Shown: positions 25,288 through 33,650 of the stretch, in pieces | Numbering within the stretch: position 1 is the stretch's first letter | Layout: every line of letters begins with the position of its first letter | Assembly (NCBI GenBank): GCA_017624915.1 | Contig: JAGAMC010000036.1 | Coordinates: 1-33,650 of the forward strand | DNA: 33,650 nucleotides | Direction of reading: 5' to 3' | Origin: Oscillospiraceae bacterium | GTDB taxonomy: Bacteria > Bacillota > Clostridia > Oscillospirales > Oscillospiraceae | Translations under genes and position numbers: made by a program | The notes under the pieces: generated by a model | Seen by the model: the letters and a program-made list of their open reading frames with translations, nothing else | Told to the model about the DNA's origin: nothing | The model's database searches: none

Positions 25288-26664
25288 TTAGTCCTTCTTG
25301 GGCAGGTATTTGTCGATATACTCGGGCTTGATGCGTTTCAGCTCGGAGCGGGGCAGGATGCTCAGCAGCTCCCAACCCAGATCCAGCGTCTCCTCGATGG
25401 AGCGGTTCTCCTGCGTCCCCTGACCCACATAGCGCTTTTCAAATTCGTCGGCGAATTTGGCGTACAGCAGGTCTGTATCGGACAGGGCGGCCTCACCCAG
25501 AATGGACATGAGTTCCTTGTTCTCCTTACCTGTTGCATAGGCGGCAAACAGCTGGTTCATGGTGCCGGAGTGGTCCTCGCGGGTCTTGCCCGCGCCGGTA
25601 CCCTTGTCCTTCAGACGGGACAGGGAGGGCAGCACGTCCACAGGGGGATTGACACCTCTGCGGAACAGCTCACGGGACAGGATGATCTGCCCCTCGGTGA
25701 TATAGCCGGTCAGGTCGGGGATGGGGTGGGTCTTGTCGTCCTCGGGCATGGTCAGAATGGGGATCATGGTGATAGAGCCCTCTTTGCCCAACTGACGGCC
25801 GGCCCGCTCGTACATGGTGGCAAGGTCGGTATACAGGTAGCCGGGGTAGCCGCGGCGGCCGGGTACTTCCTTCTTGGCGGCGGACACCTCGCGCAGAGCT
25901 TCGGCGTAGTTGGTGATGTCGGTCAGGATGACCAGAACATGCATACCCTTTTCAAAGGCCAGATACTCCGCGGCGGTCAGGGCCATGCGGGGGGTTGCGA
26001 TACGCTCCACCGCGGGGTCGTTTGCCAGATTGGTGAACAGCACGGTACGGTCGATGGCGCCGGTGCGCTTGAACTCGCTGACGAAGAACTCCGACTCCTC
26101 AAAGGTGATGCCGATGGCGGCAAAGACCACTGCGAACTTGCTGTCCCCGTCCAGTACCTTGGCCTGACGGGCGATCTGAGCCGCCAGATTGGCGTGGGGC
26201 AGGCCGGAACCGGAGAAGATGGGCAGCTTCTGGCCGCGGACCAGGGTGTTCAGACCGTCGATGGAGGAAATGCCGGTCTGAATAAACTCGTTGGGATAGT
26301 CACGGCCGGCGGGATTCATGGGCAGGCCGTTGATGTCCCGGTACTCGTCGGCCAGAATGGCGGGGCCGCCGTCAATGGGCTGGCCCATGCCGTTGAACAC
26401 CCGGCCCAGCATATCCTCGGAGACGGCAAGCTGCAGGGGGTGGCCCAGAAAACGGATCCTGGACTCAGCCAGATTGATACCGGCGGAATTTTCAAACAGC
26501 TGGACCACGGCGGAATCGCCGTTGACCTCCAGCACCTTGCAGCGGCGCACGCTGCCATCGGGCAGCTGGATCTCCGCAAGCTCGTCATAGGTGACGCCGG
26601 AGACCTTTTTGACTACCATCAGAGGGCCGTTGATCTCCTGAATGGTCTTGTATTCACGGATCAT
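25288..26664 (-). CDS. ntpB: V-type ATPase subunit B
   Basis: Non-catalytic nucleotide-site subunit alternating with A in the V1 head. 458 residues, standard length: [21 protein letters not shown], the degenerate P-loop region [75 protein letters not shown], and [19 protein letters not shown]. The ATG overlaps the ntpA stop by four bases (ATGA), so the two are translationally coupled in near-equal amounts. Confidence 0.97.
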   Translation of the reverse strand: MIREYKTIQEINGPLMVVKKVSGVTYDELAEIQLPDGSVRRCKVLEVNGDSAVVQLFENSAGINLAESRIRFLGHPLQLAVSEDMLGRVFNGMGQPIDGGPAILADEYRDINGLPMNPAGRDYPNEFIQTGISSIDGLNTLVRGQKLPIFSGSGLPHANLAAQIARQAKVLDGDSKFAVVFAAIGITFEESEFFVSEFKRTGAIDRTVLFTNLANDPAVERIATPRMALTAAEYLAFEKGMHVLVILTDITNYAEALREVSAAKKEVPGRRGYPGYLYTDLATMYERAGRQLGKEGSITMIPILTMPEDDKTHPIPDLTGYITEGQIILSRELFRRGVNPPVDVLPSLSRLKDKGTGAGKTREDHSGTMNQLFAAYATGKENKELMSILGEAALSDTDLLYAKFADEFEKRYVGQGTQENRSIEETLDLGWELLSILPRSELKRIKPEYIDKYLPKKD

Positions 26665-28433
26665 ACCAGCTCGCCTCCCTTCGCGGCGATCTCCTCGATC
26701 TGCCGGGCCATTTCTTCGCGGATGTGTTCAAAGTTTTCCACGTACTGATCCTCCGGCACGCTCTTGGCGCGGCCGATGGCCTCCCGGCTTGGGATGGCGG
26801 ACAGTTCCGCCACGGACGCGCCCCGCTGGGCGGCGTCACGGCACAGCCGGTCATACTCGCGGATCAGTCCCATCATGCGGCCCTGCCGATCATAGGTGGA
26901 GAACCAGTCGATCTCCATAAAGCCGTTCTGCTGCAGGAAGTCCTCCCGGATCATCTTGGCCACTTCCAGCGTGATCTGATCCTTGGCGGACAGGGAATCC
27001 TTGCCCACCAGCTGGACGATCTCGTTCAGGCTGGCCTCCTCCTGAAGTACGGCCATGGCCCACTCCCGGTTGACCAGGAAGTCCTTGCCCAGATTCTCGT
27101 CGTACCAGGGCTTGAGGGAGTCCAGATACAGGGAGTAGGAGTTGAGCCAGTTGATGGCGGGGAAGTGACGGCGATAGGCAAGGGACGCATCCAGCGCCCA
27201 GAACACCTTGACGATGCGCATGGTGGCCTGGGAAACAGGCTCGGACAGGTCGCCGCCGGGAGGGGAAACCGCGCCCACCGCAGTCAGAGAGCCCCGGCGC
27301 TCGTCGCTGCCCAGACAGGCAACAGAGCCGGCGCGCTCATAGAACTGGGACAGACGGGAAGCCAGGTAGGCGGGATAGCCCTCCTCACCGGGCATCTCCT
27401 CCAGTCGGCCGGACATCTCGCGCAGAGCTTCGGCCCAGCGGGAGGTGGAATCGGCAATGACCGCCACGTCGTAGCCCATGTCGCGGAAATACTCGGCAAT
27501 GGTGATACCGGTGTAGATAGACGCCTCGCGGGCAGCCACGGGCATATCGGAAGTGTTGGCGATGAGCACGGTGCGCTTCATCAGGGTCTCCCCGGTTCGG
27601 GGGTCCACCAGCTCCGGGAACTCGCGCAGAACGTCCGTCATCTCGTTGCCGCGCTCGCCGCAGCCGATGTAGACCACCAGATCCACGTCCGACCACTTTG
27701 CCAGCGCGTGCTGCATCACCGTCTTGCCCGAGCCGAAGGGGCCAGGGATGGCGGCGGTGCCGCCCTTGGCCACGGGGAACATGGTGTCCACGATGCGCTG
27801 GCCGGAGGACAGGGGCTTGACGGGCGGGAACTTGTTCTTGTAGGGGCGGCCCACACGCACGGGCCACTTCTGCATCATGGTCAGCTCACGGTGCACGCCG
27901 TCGGCGCAGTCCAGCTGAGCCACTACGTCGGTAACTGTAAAATCACCTGCCTGAATGGAGGTGATGGTGCCCTCCATCTTGGGGGGGACCATGATCTTGT
28001 GGAGCATGGAGGTGGTCTCCTGCACGGTGCCGATCACGTCGCCGCCCACCACACGGTCGCCCACCTTTGCCGTGGGGACAAAGGTCCACTTCTTCTCCCG
28101 GTCAAGGGCGGGCACTTCCACGCCGCGGGGCAGGTTATTGCCCTTGACCGTCTGCATAATGACCTCCAGCGGACGCTGGATGCCGTCGTAGATATTCTCG
28201 ATCAGACCGGGGCCCAGCTCCACAGACAGGGGCGCACCGGTGGTGACCACCTCGGCGCCGGGGCCGAGGCCGGAAGTCTCCTCATACACCTGAATGGAGG
28301 CCGAGCCGCCGCTCATGGTGAGGATCTCACCGATCAGGCGCTGCTCGCCCACGCGGACCACGTCGGCCATGTTGGCCTGCTCAAGGCCGGTGGCCACCAC
28401 CAGCGGGCCGGAGACCTTTACGATCTTTCCCAT
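26661..28433 (-). CDS. ntpA: V-type ATPase catalytic subunit A
   Basis: ATP-hydrolysing (or synthesising) subunit. 590 residues: beta-barrel start ([17 protein letters not shown]), the V-type-specific insertion around [13 protein letters not shown], an intact P-loop GPFGSGKT (231-238), [17 protein letters not shown], the Walker B zone [33 protein letters not shown], and C-terminal helices. GAAGGAAGG precedes the ATG. It follows ntpF by 73 bp without a promoter and overlaps ntpB by four bases. Confidence 0.98.
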   Translation of the reverse strand: MGKIVKVSGPLVVATGLEQANMADVVRVGEQRLIGEILTMSGGSASIQVYEETSGLGPGAEVVTTGAPLSVELGPGLIENIYDGIQRPLEVIMQTVKGNNLPRGVEVPALDREKKWTFVPTAKVGDRVVGGDVIGTVQETTSMLHKIMVPPKMEGTITSIQAGDFTVTDVVAQLDCADGVHRELTMMQKWPVRVGRPYKNKFPPVKPLSSGQRIVDTMFPVAKGGTAAIPGPFGSGKTVMQHALAKWSDVDLVVYIGCGERGNEMTDVLREFPELVDPRTGETLMKRTVLIANTSDMPVAAREASIYTGITIAEYFRDMGYDVAVIADSTSRWAEALREMSGRLEEMPGEEGYPAYLASRLSQFYERAGSVACLGSDERRGSLTAVGAVSPPGGDLSEPVSQATMRIVKVFWALDASLAYRRHFPAINWLNSYSLYLDSLKPWYDENLGKDFLVNREWAMAVLQEEASLNEIVQLVGKDSLSAKDQITLEVAKMIREDFLQQNGFMEIDWFSTYDRQGRMMGLIREYDRLCRDAAQRGASVAELSAIPSREAIGRAKSVPEDQYVENFEHIREEMARQIEEIAAKGGELV

Positions 28434-28506
28434 AGGCTAAAACCTTCCTTCGAAGAAATTTTCTGTGTTATTATCGTGCCTTGCCTGCTCGCAACGGCTC
28501 AGACGC

Positions 28507-28815
28507 TTAGAGGATATCGGCACCCACAGCCCGTTCCACTGCCGTTTTGATCTGCTCCATGCCGATCCCCAGCGAGCCTTCCTTGCCGGGGATGAGGATG
28601 ATGGCGGGGGTCAGTTCGTCCTTATAGCGGGCGATCTCCGCCCCCATCCCGGCCGCCAGCTGTTCGGTGAGGTACACGATGGCGTACCCCTGTTTTGCAA
28701 GGCGGTGGAGGATGGGTCTTGCGGTGTCGGGACTGTCGGCAGGGAACACATCAAGTCCCAGCGCCTTAAAGCCCAGCACACTGTCCTTGTCGCCCAGAAC
28801 GGCGATCCTGTACAT
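28507..28815 (-). CDS. ntpF: V-type ATPase subunit F
   Basis: Small rotor subunit that binds D. 102 residues from MYRIAVLGDKDSVLGFKALGLDVFP, matching the usual ~102. The ATG at 28815 is nine bases after GGAGG. Other in-frame options are an ATG at 28821, only three bases from the site, and a GTG at 28836 that overlaps the ntpC stop (GTGA). The C-terminal LIPGKEGSLGIGMEQIKTAVERAVG is also typical. Confidence 0.92.
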   Translation of the reverse strand: MYRIAVLGDKDSVLGFKALGLDVFPADSPDTARPILHRLAKQGYAIVYLTEQLAAGMGAEIARYKDELTPAIILIPGKEGSLGIGMEQIKTAVERAVGADIL

Positions 28816-28832
28816 CTTCATCCACCTCCCGC

Positions 28833-29816
28833 TCACACATAGGTCCGCCGCAGGCGCTGCCGGATCACATCCCCGTCCAGCCCGGCCATGCGGCCGGCCA
28901 TAACGGTGCGGATTGCGGTCAGCTCCGCCTCACGGGCGAACAGGTAGCCCGCCACCACTTCTTCTCCGAAGGGACAGCGGCGGCAGCCCTGCTGATAGGT
29001 CATAAGGGCGTCATCGCACTCCCGCTCAAAGGCAGTAAGCGGGCCGGCGCCCGGCTTTGCAAGGCCGGCGGCCAGTTCGGCCGCGCGTTCCAGCGCGCCG
29101 GAGCGGAAATTCCTTTCAAAATCCTGCCCCCAGCCGCGTACAAGGTCGGCAGCACTGACGCTGCCTCCCTCTATGAGCACCCGGCTCATAAAGTCTCTGT
29201 CCTTTTCCAGCCGGGCACAGCGCACGCAGGTTCGCAGGTTGGCCATATCCACCATCAGGCGCACATAGCCCTGCAGAAACTCGCTTGCGCATTCCTTTGC
29301 CAGCTTGCCCATCTCGGCGTAGTAGGCCTGATCCAGCAGAATGTCGGTCTGCTGTGGGTCCGCGGTCTGCTCCATGCAGGCCTGAGCCTGAGCCACAGCG
29401 CTGCGGAAATCCTCGCTGCAGCCCTGCAGCCCCTGAAGCAGCGCGTCCGGCTCATAGCGGCCCGCGTCCACCAGCAATGGCTCCGCCTGCTCTCCCACAG
29501 CCGCCGCCTTCACCAGCACCTTGGCGTTGTGGTAGTCATATTTCAGCCGGAAAATATCCACCAGTCCCGGGTCGGGCACAGCGGCGGCCAGTTCACGGAA
29601 CATGGCGGCCCGGGCGGCGCCCAGCATCTGCTCAAGGCCCGCGGCAGTCAGCTCGCTCAGCTCGCCGTAGCCGCACTCGCCCAGCACCTTCAGCGCCTCC
29701 GCGTCGTCCCGGGCGTCGATCATCCGCTCCAGACGCTCGCCGGTCAGCAGACGGTTCTCCATAGCCCGCACCCGGGCGGATATGCTCAGATAATCGGTAT
29801 CCTTTTTGTGAGACAA
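28833..29816 (-). CDS. ntpC: V-type ATPase subunit C (NtpC/AtpC, d-type)
   Basis: Funnel-shaped adaptor linking the rotor ring to the central axle. About 327 residues, all helical, with DTDYLSISARVRAMENRLLTGERLERMI at the start and FAREAELTAIRTVMAGRMAGLDGDVIRQRLRRTYV at the end, both typical. The longest frame begins at a GTG (29831), but GAGGAGG inside those first codons is the ribosome binding site for the TTG at 29816, which is the chosen start. Confidence 0.94.
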   Translation of the reverse strand: MSHKKDTDYLSISARVRAMENRLLTGERLERMIDARDDAEALKVLGECGYGELSELTAAGLEQMLGAARAAMFRELAAAVPDPGLVDIFRLKYDYHNAKVLVKAAAVGEQAEPLLVDAGRYEPDALLQGLQGCSEDFRSAVAQAQACMEQTADPQQTDILLDQAYYAEMGKLAKECASEFLQGYVRLMVDMANLRTCVRCARLEKDRDFMSRVLIEGGSVSAADLVRGWGQDFERNFRSGALERAAELAAGLAKPGAGPLTAFERECDDALMTYQQGCRRCPFGEEVVAGYLFAREAELTAIRTVMAGRMAGLDGDVIRQRLRRTYV

Positions 29817-29842
29817 GGTATCCCTCCTCACGTTGTTATAGT

Positions 29843-30529
29843 TCAGTTAAAAAGAACGTCGGCCACTTCCCGTTCCAGCTTCTCGCGCTGCATGGTCACA
29901 AGGGTCTCAAAGGCGCAGTTGGTCTCCACATCCCCGTCGCACATGATAAAGCCGGCACGGATGGGACGGGTCTGCTCGCTGATGGTCAGCATCCCCGTTC
30001 CGGTGACCATGGCGGCAGTGCTCTGCACCACCTTGCCCAGTATGGCCGCAAACTTGGACTCGCCCAGATTTTCGGGCAGAGCGGGAGCCGCCTTGCGCAC
30101 CAGCGCCTCGTTGGCGGCCATGACCACCTGCTTGCCCACACGGGCCCGGTCTCTGGGAGAGAAGATCAGCTGTTCCTTCCCGGTGCGGGCCGCACGCACG
30201 GCCAGGGCAGCAAGCAGCGCCGCATATTCCTGCTCGGGCAGGTCGCACAGCTTATCCAGTGCCAGTTCAAAGGCCTCGCCCAGCACCTGCTGCTTGGCGG
30301 CAAGCTCCATCTTGCGCCGCTCCAGACCGGCGGCAGACTGCAGCCGCTCCAGCCGCTCGTCAGCGGCCTTCTGCCCGCGCTGCAGGATGGCCTGAGCCTC
30401 CTGCCGGGCCTGAGTCTCGTACTGCTGACGGATCTGCCGGGCCTTCTCCTCGGCCTCAGCGTTGATGTCCGCGGCCTCAGCCTGTGCATCGGCCAGGATC
30501 TTCGCGGTGATTTTTTCCATTCCGTCCAT
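29843..30529 (-). CDS. ntpE: V-type ATPase subunit E
   Basis: Peripheral-stalk subunit. 228 residues: a long charged N-terminal helix (about 5-90, AQAEAADINAEAEEKARQIRQQ, LQSAAGLERRKMEL) that pairs with subunit G/H, and a C-terminal domain with VVQSTAAMVTGTGMLTIS and FIMCDGDVETNCAFETLVTMQRE contacting the head. The ATG at 30529 follows GGGGG at a seven-base distance, 15 bp after the ntpK stop. Confidence 0.95.
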   Translation of the reverse strand: MDGMEKITAKILADAQAEAADINAEAEEKARQIRQQYETQARQEAQAILQRGQKAADERLERLQSAAGLERRKMELAAKQQVLGEAFELALDKLCDLPEQEYAALLAALAVRAARTGKEQLIFSPRDRARVGKQVVMAANEALVRKAAPALPENLGESKFAAILGKVVQSTAAMVTGTGMLTISEQTRPIRAGFIMCDGDVETNCAFETLVTMQREKLEREVADVLFN

Positions 30530-30544
30530 TATATTACCCCCAAA

Positions 30545-32981
<2,437 letters not shown>

Positions 32982-33296
32982 TTAACTGTTCACGACCCTT
33001 TCTGCGATCAGTGCCGCGGCCTGCTCCAGCCGGCTGCGGGCATCGGTCTGCAGCTGGCTGCAGTCCGCAGTCGCCTCGTCCCGGGCGCGGGCGGCCTGTG
33101 CGGCGGCCTGCCGCTCTGCCTGCTCCATCAAGTTCTTTGCCTGCTCCCGGGCCTGCCGCCCGGACTCCTCCAGCAGCTGACGGCCGGTGCGCTCTGTCTC
33201 CGCCAGCAGTTTGCGGGCGGCGGCGGCGGCCTCGTCCTTCAGACGGGCGGCCTCCTGCTCGGCCTGAGTTACCTTTTCAATGGCTTCCATTGCCAT
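32982..33296 (-). CDS. ntpH: V-type ATPase subunit G/H (peripheral stalk)
   Basis: 104 residues, one continuous charged coiled coil (AIEKVTQAEQEAARLKDEAA, ARKLLAETERTGRQLLEE), rich in Ala, Glu, Arg and Gln, as in the small stalk subunits that pair with E. AAAGGTGG lies nine bases before the ATG at 33296. It is the first gene of the H-I-K-E-C-F-A-B-D operon. The position and composition make the call; such short coiled coils have few diagnostic residues. Confidence 0.82.
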   Translation of the reverse strand: MAMEAIEKVTQAEQEAARLKDEAAAAARKLLAETERTGRQLLEESGRQAREQAKNLMEQAERQAAAQAARARDEATADCSQLQTDARSRLEQAAALIAERVVNS

Positions 33297-33353
33297 GGGT
33301 CAACACCACCTTTCGCGGTCTGGGCGGGGGGACAGCTCCCCCATTACCCTATA

Positions 33354-33380
33354 CTATGGAGTATACACTTTTTTCCATAG
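33354..33380. promoter_or_regulatory. Inverted repeat over the V-ATPase -10 box
   Basis: CTATGG (33354-33359) and CCATAG (33375-33380) flank the -10 of the ntp promoter with 15 bases between them. The arrangement could be an operator. The arms are only 6 bp, so chance is possible. Confidence 0.3.
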
Positions 33381-33388
33381 AAATACAA
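33360..33388 (-). promoter_or_regulatory. Promoter of the V-type ATPase operon
   Basis: On the minus strand TTGTAT (33388-33383), a 17-bp spacer and TATACT (33365-33360) lie about 65 bp before the ntpH ATG. It is the only promoter-like sequence upstream of the nine genes. Confidence 0.65.
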
Positions 33389-33430
33389 CACCTTCTTTGT
33401 TAAATAATAAACGATATTGCGCATTTAAAA

Positions 33431-33594
33431 GCCTCCCCCTTGACGGGATGCTTTTACCAAACAGTGGCTCCCCCTCGCGGATATGGCTCCCCCCTCGCGG
33501 GGGAGCTGTCGCCGCAGGCGACTGAGGGGAGCAAGCGGAGACACCACCCCCTCCGCCTCGCTCCGCTCGGCACCTCCCCCGTCAAGGGGGAGGC
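33431..33594. mobile_element. MITE-like palindromic element, 164 bp
   Basis: Perfect 17-bp terminal inverted repeats (GCCTCCCCCTTGACGGG at 33431-33447 and its complement at 33578-33594) enclose a GC-rich interior with no coding frame. The interior holds a direct repeat (GGCTCCCCCTCGCGG near 33466 and again near 33486) and a short hairpin TCGCC-GCA-GGCGA. The structure fits a non-autonomous miniature transposable element or a dispersed palindromic repeat. No target duplication is clear. Confidence 0.65.
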
Positions 33595-33614
33595 GTTTTT
33601 GCGGACATAAAAAC

Positions 33615-33640
33615 AGCGGGCACTCCGAAGATCGCCCGCT
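33615..33640 (-). terminator. Terminator of a minus-strand gene beyond the right edge
   Basis: A 7-8-bp stem AGCGGGC / GCCCGCT with a 12-nt loop is followed on the minus strand by GTTTTTAT. It would end a transcript entering from the right of the window, upstream of the V-ATPase promoter. Confidence 0.6.
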
Positions 33641-33650
33641 GAACTTAATA

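Noticed and set aside
26724-28550. A 608-codon plus-strand open frame opposite ntpA
   Set aside because: Shadow frame of ntpA; no domain features, and no ribosome binding site of note.
33431-33594. CRISPR-like repeats in the GC-rich right end
   Set aside because: Only two short direct repeats and no regular spacers; the inverted ends point to a palindromic element instead.

Overview
The window looks like chromosomal DNA of a GC-rich, low-motility-type Gram-positive anaerobe of the Bacillota, class Clostridia, most likely a gut Oscillospirales (Ruminococcaceae/Oscillospiraceae) species. The evidence is the strong AAGGAGG-type ribosome binding sites, sigma-A promoters with 17-bp spacers, TTG/GTG starts, a CIRCE-controlled groESL operon, a WalRK-YycHI two-component operon and a complete V-type (Na+-type) ATPase operon. 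The species call is an inference; I could not run any search. Nothing looks like a prophage, plasmid, integron or CRISPR array. The mobile-like DNA seen is limited to small intergenic palindromic elements.

Layout. (1) 1-5171, minus strand: a glycolytic operon trmL-pgk-tpiA-gpmI-eno (eno runs off the left edge), read from a good promoter at 5143-5171. A duplicated pgk 3' end and a hairpin-rich insert lie between pgk and tpiA. (2) 5377-7320, minus: an unusual HTH-transmembrane-NfeD fusion gene followed by an SPFH/stomatin-like gene. (3) 7391-11671, plus: a THUMP-type RNA methyltransferase, a diacylglycerol-kinase-family lipid kinase, then groES-groEL behind a CIRCE operator. (4) 11939-17296, minus: nudix hydrolase-walR-walK-yycH-yycI, the envelope-homeostasis system. 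(5) 17361-21487, plus: serine hydrolase, YfbR-like HD nucleotidase, ACT-domain protein, UPF0210/PFL-family protein and a prolyl-tRNA editing-type deacylase. (6) 21486-24521, minus: three singly promoted genes, namely a CofE-like (F420-0:glutamate ligase family) protein, an LCP-family cell-wall ligase and a cysteine-rich beta-helix protein. (7) 24544-33388, minus: the V-type ATPase operon in the order H-I-K-E-C-F-A-B-D. Its proteolipid keeps the Na+-ligand pattern known from Enterococcus hirae. (8) 33389-33650: a MITE-like element with 17-bp perfect terminal inverted repeats, and the terminator of an operon lying beyond the right edge.

How it fits together: most of the window is core physiology (lower glycolysis, chaperonin, wall homeostasis by WalRK and LCP, Na+ or H+ translocation). 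The less ordinary pieces are the HTH-NfeD fusion with an in-frame internal ribosome binding site beside an SPFH gene, the pgk-tail duplication, the beta-helix protein without a secretion signal, and a CofE homologue with no other F420 gene nearby. Several gene starts differ from the longest reading frame because promoters, terminators or ribosome binding sites lie inside the extended frame (LCP, ntpC, ntpF, tpiA, pgk, methyltransferase).
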